Shown: positions 34,418-46,024 of the stretch, in pieces
Layout: each line of letters begins with the position of its first letter
How positions within the stretch are numbered: position 1 is the first letter of the stretch
Origin: Corylus avellana
Lineage: Eukaryota > Streptophyta > Magnoliopsida > Fagales > Betulaceae
Assembly: GCF_901000735.1 (NCBI RefSeq)
Contig: NC_081543.1
Coordinates: 34,592,590-34,656,589 of the forward strand
Direction: 5' to 3'
DNA: 64,000 bases
The notes under the pieces: model-generated
Database searches by the model: none
Seen by the model: only the letters and a program-made list of their open reading frames with translations
Told to the model about the DNA's origin: nothing
Translations under genes and position numbers: made by a program

Positions 34418-34896
34418 AATCGGTTCGCTTGAGATGTTGGTTAATTTAAGGTTATGTCTGGAAAGTGGGAGAGTGGGAGGGTGGGGAGGGAGCCAAAGAC
34501 GATGGATGTTTGAGGAGAGGAGAGTAACGAAGGTGCGGCTTTTATAGGGGTGGAAAGAGAGAGAGAAAAGGGCGAGTGTTTAAAGCTACGCTCCTTTTGG
34601 GCGCTTGTTGTGTACAGTCTAAGCAGGATGTGGCTTCTCTAGCACGAGCCACCATTCATATCTGGCCTAGACCCATTTCATCCACACCTTCTCTTCCATC
34701 TCTTTGTCTTTCATCAAAGTTTCAATTTAATCATTGTTTATCAATTTATTTTTATTAATAATTTCTGTTTTGAATGTTAAAGAATAGCCTAGCCTACCCT
34801 TGCCTATTTATTACAATTCCCAACTTACCTTTTGGTCCCGCTTATTTGGTTTTTTATTATTTACGTTGAGAAAAATATAATTATTATTATTATTAT

Positions 34897-34990
34897 TTTT
34901 TTGACATGTCCACATAAGAGGGGGATGAAGGATTTGAATTAGTGATTTTCACTTCATAAGGCGTGGTCTCTAATAAACTGTGTTATATAA
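34897..34990 (-). mobile_element. Degenerate SINE fragment, counterpart of 26955-27055
   Basis: Same truncated SINE with a few base differences (for example a GGGGATGAAGG change), consistent with allelic divergence. Confidence 0.55.
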
Positions 34991-36406
34991 CTATTATTGT
35001 TAAATTTGTACGACAATTATATAATGGTATATTAAATATGAGGATAATGATGTTGACTTTGTACTCCGAACACTCTCAACGTTTCACATTTAAATGTAAA
35101 AATAAGAATTGTAGAGTAATGGGGAACATGAAAAGTATGGGTAAGATTAGTCGTCTAAAGCTTAGTTTACATAATAGAAGACTATGCTCCTTAATTAATC
35201 ATTATAGGTTTTCTTTCCGTCCGCAATTGTTTGAATGTGGTACGCCTTTGTGGGTCTTGCCGTTGAATCATTCTCTTATATTCAGATTCAATATGTTATT
35301 TCTCCCCTTGTATTGTGTACGAAAAAAAAAAAATTACACCTACATGCTAATTAACTTGATTAACCCAATCAAATGATATCAATTACGATTCATTTTGATG
35401 GATCACGTAGATATAGAGATTCTTAGATTGTTAACAATTTAGATATTAAATATAAAAGAGTATTTTTATGGAGAATAAGTGGACGGTTGTTGGAAACTTA
35501 TTTGGGCAGATAGACCTCATAACAATTATCTCATGTTTGTTGTTATAATTACTAAAATTTATACAACAAAATTGAAAGATGTTTTCTCTTGTTCATATTT
35601 ACCTTCATGCTGCTGCTATAATTGCTATTAATACAACGTTTTTTTTTAAAAAATTATTATGGTAAGCAATTAACAAAAAAAAAAAAACCAACACGACTTG
35701 AACACAATCTTTCACTATTTGTTTCTCTGGGGGTGATCTTAAGGATATGCAAGGGACCTTATTAAATATTCAAGAGGCAGTTGAGGGACGTGTCCCGATG
35801 CCATACAAGTTATCTTATGCACCAGTTTCTATGACCTGAATTCAAGCCCAAATTTTGTTGTCATTTAAATAATGCTCAACTCTAATCATAACGTTATTAT
35901 CAACTAAATTTTGTCCTTTTCCCATCATAAAATGAGTTTCAACGTAATGCTATAATTCCGTCCTATAACCGGACGATGATCATTTCTCGTTCATTTGGAC
36001 TGAAAAATAGCACATCCTCTAAAATTAGAAGACAAAATTATCATTTCATAATTTTTGTTGGGACAATTTTACCCTCTAATTGTAGAGGATCCTATTGCCC
36101 AATAACGCCGATCTTTCTTAAAAGTTTATAATTATTTTAATGCTTTTAAAAAAATTATTTACTTGGGGATTTAATAAAAATAGTAGATAAACTATCTTGA
36201 GATTGACATTTATAAGACAGACATCAACTTGTAAGGTATTGATTCTTACTCTCCTACTAATATATTGAAATTAATATCAACAGGTATATTAAAATTCATC
36301 ATTTAATAGCTTTCCCTTCAATTCTAACCATAAGATAGGGATTTGACATTACAACAAGTTATTAAAATGACTGGACATCTCCAAATATTCAACGGTTAAA
36401 TTTAAT

Positions 36407-37738
36407 TTTTATAAAATTAAGATCAAAATTCAACTATGCGACTTCCTATATAAATTGAATAAATTTTTGTTTTTTTCTCTAAAAACATTATAGTTAATTT
36501 AAGTTAATTTATATTAATTTTATTATAAATGAGCAAATCCAGTAAAATTACTTTTTATTACTTTATAAATACTAGTAGTACAAATTTGATATGCGATGTC
36601 CTACCACTGGCAACTCATGAGTAAAGAGTCGAAACCGGGGGAGTTTGTTGAACAACACAAATACCCCACACACATAAAAATAAAAAATAAAAAAAAATAA
36701 TGATTGGTATAAAAAAGTAAAAAAAATGGTATTGAAAAGTGTAAATGTTTTGTTTTATAGTGATTTTTTTATTTGCATAGTAGTAAAAAGTGAATGACGT
36801 GATATAAAAGTGAAAATGGTTTAATATTTATTTTTTTATGAATGAAGTGAATAGTGTTTGGAGATGGTGATGTTTGCCAAACAACCCCCAAATCTAAATC
36901 CAATGTAAACTCTAAAGCCAGCCGCGACACCTGCAACACACTGACAAAGAAGCGCATCAAGAGCGTGTATTCACCTCGACGCACACGCTCGAGTGCCTTG
37001 TACCACCTATTATTGAGCCTCAAGATATTTGGCTCGATCAACAAGGCCATTGACCACTCTGTCATACACGCAACATGACAAAACTAGTCCCGCCGTCCAA
37101 CCGTGATGGGGTGGAGCCCACATATTTATTTAAATTCTTGCAACGTGTCATGCGCATCGGAAGCCACACGGAGAGTGGTGGACCGAGGGGTGACGGTGGT
37201 AAGGTTAACGGAAATCAAGACTACGCGCTCTGTCGTTAAGCTTTTGTTGATTCGCATAAACCAAAACTTTTGCTGACAGCAAAGTTGCTTTATTATTATT
37301 ATTATTAGGTTTACCTCGATAGTTCTGCTTCCTTGCAGCGTGGGATGGCCCATTGCGTGCAAGGGTGGAACCATGAATTTTTGTATGGGGGTCCAAACTT
37401 ATATAAATAAATAAATACGTAAATACATATACTTATAAAAAAAAAAAAATGTGTACGCATGTATTTATGTAAATAAAAGCTAACAAGTTTTAGACTTAAT
37501 TTCATACTAAGTCATAAGTTGATACAAAAATTATATGTCTATGAATCATCTTTAAAAATAAATTGGCTTTCAAACATAAAAGTTTTCTAATTTTTTATAG
37601 ACATAAAAACTAAAAATAAAAAATAAAAAACTTTGGCATCTCCATTGCTATGCCATGACATGAAATGAACCCATTCAATCTGTAAATCAAGGGCTCAAGG
37701 TGAGATTAGAGATTGCATAAAAAGGTTTGAGAATTGAG
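36407..37738. other. 1.33-kb segment present in only one of the two copies
   Basis: The first copy passes directly from TTTAATTTT to GAACAACC near 28468, while here about 1.33 kb intervenes. Only short junction homology (TT) is seen and no target duplication, so deletion in the first copy is as likely as insertion here. A GC-richer island at about 36850-37350 (frames of 74-98 codons, unrecognised) lies between AT-rich flanks; its origin is unknown. Confidence 0.8.
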
Positions 37739-38523
37739 ATTGAACAACCTATGCAAATAGTATGCAAGTATGAAATTGCAAGTATAAAACAATAAAAATT
37801 CAAGAAAATTACGTATGTAGGTCCACTTTTGATAACATTAGATTTGTAAGAAGATGGACAAATTTGTCTTTACATGCTCAATACCCATACATAAGTCAAC
37901 TATTCCCCAACCCCCCCCAAGAAAAAGAAAAAGAAAATACAGCAAAGGAAAAGATTTCAGTTGAGAGTGACGTGAGGAGGGTAAATTGTCAGTGAGGTGG
38001 AAAGTTTTAGGGGTGCCAATGTGCCATAGTTATAAAAACAAATTTTTATGAGGCTAAAAATCAAATTTTACAAAGCTTTGAGGCTGCCGAAGCCCCCCGA
38101 TGCATGCACACATGTCCGCCCCTGATTGCGTGCTAGCAAAAAATCTATTGGGAAGTGCCATTTTAATTATATATATATTTTTAATATAGCTAAAATATAA
38201 AATAATTATTACACGAGTTTCTACATTTTAAAGGATGAATCGAGTAATCGACCAAAAGTTAAGTAGATAAATCGTAAGTCCATGTATTCATATAAATCTT
38301 TCAGACGAAGCTGGATTTCACGTGTGAGACTTTAATAATTCTTTCCGCACGTGTGGAGTAGAAGTAATCATTCATTGATTCAGTTTACAAAAAAAAAAAA
38401 AAAATCATTCATTGGATAATATTTCCATCGATTCCAGTCCAACAAAGAAAAATTTACTTTCCACGTGTAATTTTGGGTTTGGATTAGTTAGAAATGGAAT
38501 TAATTAATTAAGGAGAAACGTTG

Positions 38524-38683
38524 GAATCTAATAAAATCTTTATATTTTGCTCATCAAAATCTTAGGTGGCAAAGTGTATATTGCCCAAGTTGATATAAAA
38601 GGACACATGGCCCACGTTGATGGCAAATGACACTTTACCACTTAAGACTTTGATGGGCAAAATGTGGGAGTTTTATTAGATTC
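38524..38683. mobile_element. 160-bp hairpin MITE, second copy
   Basis: Counterpart of 29246-29405 with the same inverted ends GAATCTAATAAAATCT and AGTTTTATTAGATTC. Confidence 0.75.
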
Positions 38684-39337
38684 TAAAATATCTCTTAAGT
38701 AAGGACAAAACTCTGATCAATTGAAACAATTGGCAGCTAATAAATTCTTAAGAGCCTGTTTGGAATTGCGTTTGAGAAATATAATTTTTAAGTCAAAAAA
38801 TATTTTTGGACAAAAGCTTCACTGAGACAATTGACAGCTACTAAATCCTTAAGAGCTTATCTGTGATTGCGTTTAAAAAATATAACTTTTAAGTCAAAAA
38901 ATATTTTTTGGCAATAGTTTCATTTTTAAGCTTTTTGGATCATTAAAAACGCTTTTAATTTTTTTACTAAATAAATACTTTTTTATTCAAACCGATTTTT
39001 TGATTATTAAAAGTACTTTTAAGCAACTCAAAAGTAAAAGAGTTTGCCAAACACTCTCTTAAAATTTGACTTTGCTTTTTAACTTTTGTGGATTTCATTT
39101 CATTCCCCAGTTGGGACTCTTCAGATTAAATAAAATAGAATTCTTAAAAATGGTATGGATCATTATAATTATATGTGAGCCTCTTTTACTGATGGGCTGG
39201 AGAATATTCGGGCTTCTTTTGAAGCCGTTGGATTTGTCTTTGCCACCGCGAAAGATCACTAGTTTAGATTTGGTATATAGGCCCCCATATGGATCATTGG
39301 TCCAGTAAACATATTGTGTGTCATGACTCACCAACCC

Positions 39338-39903
39338 TCCTCCATGATGTGGACCATCGGTTCGATAAAAACAATAATCAGGCTATCAGTTTTCCATGAT
39401 ATGAACCATCGGCTTGATAAATATTGGTCGGACCATTAGCCTTTCCTGATATAGACCATCGGTTCGATAAAAAAATTTATTGGGCTATCAGTTCTTTATG
39501 ATATGAAGCATCAGCTTGATAAATATCAATCGAACCCTTAGCCCTCTATGATATAAATCATCGATTCGATAAAAACATTGATTGGGCTATCAGTTTTCCA
39601 TGATATGAACCATCGGCTTGATAAATATCAGTTAGACCATTAGCTTTCCCTGATATAGACCATTGGTTCGATAAAAAAATTTATTGGGCTATCAGTTCTT
39701 TATGACATGAAGCATCAGCTTATAAATATCAGTCGGACCATTAGCCCTCTATGATATGAATCATTGATTCGATAAAAACATTGATTGGGCTATCAGTTCT
39801 CCATGATATGAACCATCGGCTTGATAAATATTGGTTGGACCATTAGCCCTCCATGATATAGACCATCGGTTCGATAAAATATTGGCTAGGCCATTAGAGG
39901 AGA
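39338..39903. repeat. Tandem repeat, second copy
   Basis: Counterpart of 30060-30625 with the same monomer order and number, which argues that the two copies are alleles or very recent duplicates. Confidence 0.85.
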
Positions 39904-42900
39904 TCTTATGGCCCTTTTTTGTTGACATTTTGGCCTAAAATAGTGGCTCAATCAAGAATGAACGTTTTGATTGCATGTTCTATTGTAAGATTAGCAATCC
40001 AATCATTTAACTCTTTATGATTAAACTAAAAAATAAAAATAAAGCAATGAAAATAAGGATTGGTGTCTTAGCTTTTTGTAAAAAAGAATAAAATAAAAAT
40101 TATATGCATCCACACCAAGGAGTCAAAAAGAAAAAATTGTCGATAAGGAAACTCATGATTCACGTTATTTATATTAAACAACGTGAATCATGAAATATCA
40201 AATAGAATTTGTGAACACATAATGTGAAATTTTTATTTTTTTTTATGATGTAATAAAAAAAAATATTACTTCAAAAATGAGATAAAATTATAAAGACTAA
40301 ACCTCCAAACCATATTTTTATCACACCAATATCACATTCCACTAACGTGCCAATGCCAATCAATATTTGTAAAAAAAAAATAAAAATGAATTGACATTAC
40401 CACGTAAGCTAAATAGAATAATAATAATAAGATAAAAATATAATTTATAATATTATTCAATTATAAATCTATCTCCTCCACCCATTTTCCTCCGTGTTTT
40501 TTTTTTTTTTTTTGGAACAAAAATGGTAGGCCAGGGAGGCCAATTATGACTATTTTACCTGGGCGTGATTATAATAAAAACTATCAATTGGGAGCCGTAT
40601 AAGAGGAATTTAAACTGTAAAAACCGCAAGCATTCCTTCAAATCCAACTGAACCATATCCTTCGTGCATGTTTTGCTTCATATAGGAATGGATTGAAAAG
40701 CGTGAACCCATGTGGAAACACCCTCATCCTCCTTCCCTCCTTCCACACATCTTTTATAACCAAAAGGAATAATAAAGTTCCATCCTCTCTATTTGAGGTG
40801 CAATAGGTTTTAATTGTCACTATCATTCTACAAATACCTACCGTAATCTTGTAGTATTATTGTTATTATTAGTCTTATTTGATCTTGTAGTATTAAGTTC
40901 TACTTTTAGATGTCACAGCACAAAAAAAAAAAAAGTCCTACTTTTAGATGTACCTTTCATATTGCCATTAAATGTGATTGAACAAAATGAATTGACTGGT
41001 TGTGAGTTGGGAAAGTTTTCATTACACCTACCAAAATAAAATCTTACTCATTTCACCATTCTAGCTCCCTATCAATAGCGTACCTATATAGGCATGAGAA
41101 AGTCCGATTGTCCTTCTCTTGTCATTTTCTTATATAGTATTTAGAAAGAAAAAAAAAAAAAAAAAAAAAAAAGCCATTAAATTTGTAGGACTCACATGAC
41201 AAATTTAATGGTTAATTTTTAAAACCGTTGTATGAAAAAATGACAAATAGCACTTCTCATTAGGTACACTTTTGAGGAATGGCAAATTAATCTGGTTTTT
41301 GTTCTGTGGTTAGTAAATTGATTTTTTTTTTTTTTTTAATAAACGGGGTATAGCTTAGATCTAATGTTTCATAAAATTCGAGGACCAACTGACCTACTAC
41401 TTGAGCCAACTTTTTGAAGTTAGGAAATTGAAAATTTCTTATGACACTTTTCAAATTCAAAACTGTCTTGTAGGAATCACAGATCAAGGACTAGACGTGG
41501 GTGGTTATTGGTTGATTTTATGCATCAACAGTTGGCTCCGTCTATAAGAATTTCATTTTCACCTCTATACTTCAAATATTGGAGGTGGCACCACCAACCC
41601 CCTCCCTTTTCGCAATGTACCGATCTAATGTTTGGTTATCTTGCAAGAATTTTGAATTGAAAACTAAGCGTGAGTAATCAATAATTGATTTTATGTACCA
41701 ACAAAAACAAAACAAGCTAAACCCTTAATCTCAAGGCACCCATGGTTCCTCGAGTATTATATGAAAATGAATGCTGGTGAAAAGTCTTATTGACGTTAAA
41801 AGAATTAATGGTAAACAAAAAAAAGAGAATATAGAGCAAATAATATTGTTATTTTTTAACGAGTTATCTCTTCATTGATATAACAATCAAATGCGACAAA
41901 ATACTCCGTACAATCCCAAAGATACAAAATACAAACAAGGTACATAAATTTTAGCCGAAGACAAGCACACCAAAGGTTTTTATATTCTAGCAGCTTGATT
42001 CCAATCTAGCTAGCCCACCAACGTTTTTGGGTAAATAAAGATTTTGCCCATCCATAAGCCCATTCTGAACGTATTGCTTCATTCATAATGAGAAATCTTT
42101 ATACTTTTTCAAAGATTTTCGAGCTTTGAAAGACTTGGAGCTTGATTAGGATATTTAGCCCATTAAGTGTTAAGTAGGCTGGGCTAGCTTCTCGACATTT
42201 CCTGACCCAAAAAGAAACATCAAACAAAACTTTACTTTGGGCTTGGGCTGGGTTCAAGCCCACCTCCCTCTGTCTCTCTCTCTCTCGGAATTTTAGCTTG
42301 CTCAAATGTCTCTATCTAACCTCCTAGTGGTAAGTATTTTTGTGTAATTAAAATAATAGCTTACTAAATTATTAAAATATAACTAATTTCACATTCTAAT
42401 CCAACTCAATACTCAATTAGTTGTTTTTGATATTATGATATTTCCCTGTATTTGCATTATTTATTTAGCTAAAAAGCTAAAAAAGTTTGTAGGAGTACTA
42501 ACTTTAGAGTACATTGTTTTGCTAAATGGGCCGCTTCCCTCCTAATGTTTGAAAGTATTCTCATAGAATCATTCATTTTCTCATTCATCCGGATTAAGAG
42601 TGGAAAAAATCCCCTCGTAACCTTTTCCAACTTTCAATTAAAAAAAAAAAAAAAATTAGCTCATGCTTTCGTTTGCAGAATGTTATGTTTAGCCCATAAG
42701 TGTTTTTTATTTTCTTTTTCTAATTAAATCGTGGCCAATTCTTCTTTGCAAACGTAAGTTATTCATTTTTTTTTTTTTTACAAAGTAAGATAAGATAAAA
42801 TTTTATATCTGAAATTTGTGTTTTTGGTCAAAATGTGTGCAGCTTCAATAAATTATTATAATAAGACGGTTTTAAAAATAGGGGTGCTTATGTTTAGAAG

Positions 42901-43103
42901 ATCTTTTGTGCTCCATTAGTATCCGATTAAGCAATAGTTAATTCAATTATTGTTCTTTTTTTTTTTTTTCCAAGGATAGAAGCGTAGAAGAAATTTAATT
43001 ATAAAAGAAATAGATAGTTCCTAGGACTGCACATAAGTCATATTATTGTCAAACTTGGAAGGAGCAATTAGACTATGACAAGCTGAAAGGGATATTCCCC
43101 AAA

Positions 43104-43264
43104 GAGTGGTGATATAGAGTACACCAGCGTGAGTGAACAGTGTTCACGTTAATGTATTTTTCGATAAAAAAAATATTAAAATAATAATATTAAAAATTTA
43201 ATATTATAAAGTACACCAGTGTGAACACTGTTCACTCACGCTGGTATACTCTATATCACCACTC
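43104..43264. mobile_element. Hairpin MITE, second copy
   Basis: Counterpart of 33818-33978, with the same inverted ends and the same TCCCCAAA on both sides. Confidence 0.85.
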
Positions 43265-43374
43265 CTCCCCAAATTATTTCTAGTATCAGCAATAAACCAC
43301 TTATTCTTAAGCTACTCTCATTTGCTAGAAATTATACTTTTATCCTATTACTATTAATCTATTTCACTTTGTTA

Positions 43375-46024
43375 ACACGACACTACCATTCAATCTTTAA
43401 TTATTATTATTATTATTATAATATTTTAACAAGAACTGATTGGCATTGCCACGTGAGTATAATTAGATAATATATTGAATAAAAATCTAATTTTTAACAG
43501 TGGTAGAAATCGACATACAACTTGACATGATATGTGAAGGCCATAACTCATGGCCGTCTCAATTAAATGAAGAGTAAGCCTGAGTTCAAACGATAAAGAT
43601 TTTCTCCAGTTTACTTGAAATTAATATTTTATTTTATTGCATTTAATAGTATATATTGTTAGTACAGTTTTCGGTACGATAAATATAGGGGCAGCTTCAC
43701 GATCTTCTCCTAAGCTCTCCCGCCAATCTGCAACACAAACAAGCGTTAAGAGAATTCGCCGGGAGTGTTCCGATGGATCCTCTTCCAATTCTTAAGTTAG
43801 TTCATTCTCTTAATTCTAATCTCAATAATATAAATATATTGTGCACCTTCATACTTCGTGTGTGAGCATATTTATAGGCTGGGTTGCCTGGAGCCAAAGA
43901 TGGTAAGTTGGTTGGAATTTCGGGATTCAGGAGTAATTTGAGCGCAATCAAATTAAGGATTCGATTATGTGATTGTTACAGGCAAATTGTATCCACGTCG
44001 GTAGTTATTGTATATCCCGTGAATGACGCCCTGCATATCCCTTGAATAACGCGCCACATATCTTTTCATATTTGTTTTCAGAAATCTCTGTTTGATCGTC
44101 TTCCTGACAGGCTTGGTTGCAGTTTATCTTAGGCTGTCTTTCTATGTAATTAGAACTCTACGCCCAGGAAGTATGCACTCCCAACCACATTTTCCTAAGG
44201 CAATATTGGCCTTTGACGGTGCCACCTCCCTTTAGGGTTTTGGGACCTCTAGGATGACTCAGGCCGAGCCCATGGGCTTGGGTTGTCATTTATATGTGTA
44301 ACATATATGATGTTATATTATTTAAAACTTTTAAATAGCGTGACAATATATTCATTATGCAGCATTATATACACTACCAAATACATCAAAATAAAATATT
44401 CATCATAAAATTTGGACTTAGTTATCACTAATTTATGTCACGGGGAGGGAGTGTACAAGAGGAGTTTGAAGTTTGAAGATGGGCAAAAGGTAAAGCTGCA
44501 CCGTTTTGTTTCTTTTGTGTGTGGGGGGGGTGGAGGGGGGAGGGGGGGTGAGTATGACCCCATCAGATTCCTTTCCTTTAAGGGGACTTAGAGAATCGCT
44601 TTCGCTGGATGATCCACAGTAGGCACTTCCAAAAAGCATAAACGGCATTGGGAGATTGGAAGATGCACAACCCCACAAAAAGAGTAACAATCATACACAC
44701 ACCGTCTTTATCACGCTGAGCGGCGGAATTAGCCTATTTGTTGGTCAATAAGGCATGATGATTGATGAGAATGATAGTATTTTTTAATACATTCTTCCAC
44801 AGTGCCTTTGTCTTTACTCCTTTCCTAAGTTTCCTTGGCTAAAGCCTAAAGCCTCTCCTCCAAAAGTCCTTATTACCCATACAGCTTGCAGCTACTTTTT
44901 GCCATTTTTCCTTCTCAACAAGGGCTTTTTATTTATTTTTTCTATTTTAATATGGGGAGGGGAAAGGGTAATTACAGGATAAAATACAAAATGAATGGAC
45001 CACCGGAACAACAACCCCATAAACAATGCTGACATGTTTTGTTGCCTTACATTATTATTTCGTTTAGAGTGCTCAATAGATAAAAAGGATATTTGAAGGC
45101 AATGTTTGTTAATCTTTTTATTTTAAACTATTTAAAGCACACAATGACACGCGTTTGACAAATGAGTGTGAACAGTAATATTATTTTTTGTCTTTTGGTT
45201 AAGAGCTTCTTTCGTTTTTGGTTTGAAAGAAAAACGCTATAGCTGTCTTCGGTTTTGGTAAGATTGATATTTGAATTTTTTAAAATTTTATTTTGTGGAT
45301 AAACTTGTTTACTTTGAAAAAACCAAACACATAAAAAATTGGCTTTTTTACTTATAAAAAATAATCGTGTAGCTATTCTCAATGAAAGAGAGGGACGGAC
45401 GGTTGTCTACCTCTGACTTATTGTAATGGTTGTGCCATCCTTTTCTTACGACTATCCAATTCCAATGTTTTTTTTAATAGTAAGTTAGTTTTATACTTAG
45501 AAAAATTAAGCACAATTTTGGTTAATAATATTTTAATTAAAACGAGTAAAAAATTGTTTAAAAAAGTATTATTATTTTGAGTTATTTATTAATATTATTA
45601 ACAACAATTTCTATTCGTCCTAAAACAATTCCAAAACAACCTGCTTTGTTTTTGGTGTGATGTGATTTGATTAATTCCCGCCGAGATTGGATAATATACG
45701 CTGAGCCGAGCCGACCCAATTCCGAAGGGAATCCTATTTCTTAAGCCACTGGACATAAATTCTAAACACCCGCTTAGATTAATATCTTTGTTCTAGTGTC
45801 AAAAAGGACGTTTAATAAAAGATATTCCAAATCTAAAAACCCTTTACTTCTTTTTCTCAGCACTCAGCAGTCTTTCACAGTTCACACTCTCCTTGCTTCT
45901 GCTCTACTACTGCTACTACAGTGCTTTTACACTAACCCTCTCTCTCTCTCTTTCTCTCTGTGTGTGTCTCTCTGTGAGTAAAGTTTTGTTCTTTTGAAGC
46001 TTGATAGAGTCAGGGTCGGTGGAA
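43375..46024. other. Intergenic region and leader of the choline-transporter-like gene
   Basis: Unique sequence after the overlap. About 43700-44300 has the look of a decayed LTR (TTCCTGACAGGCTTGG, CCGAGCCCATGGGCTTGGGT), but ends and coding parts were not found. A G-run cluster lies at 44521-44548. The stretch 45880-46024 is CT/GT-rich and is the likely 5'-UTR of the downstream gene. Confidence 0.4.

Larger units (their letters stand above)
34189..43374. repeat. Second copy of the 26248-34088 segment, beginning at the first base after the gap
   Basis: It starts inside the ERF coding region at the base equivalent to 26248 and stays collinear to 43374, where the first copy stops at the gap. 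Examples of differences: GGGTTGGGAGG versus GGGTGGGGAGG in the ERF leader, AGGGAGAGTG versus AGGGCGAGTG, poly-A/T length changes, and a 1.33-kb extra segment at 36407-37738. The contained repeats are listed with the first copy. Confidence 0.95.

Noticed and set aside
36769..37078. Protein-coding gene in the 1.33-kb variable segment
   Set aside because: Frames on both strands are under 100 codons and unrecognised. The GC-rich island may be a captured gene fragment, but nothing identifies it.
43700..44300. Solo LTR
   Set aside because: The texture resembles an LTR, but no TG...CA ends or target duplication could be set; left as a low-confidence remark.
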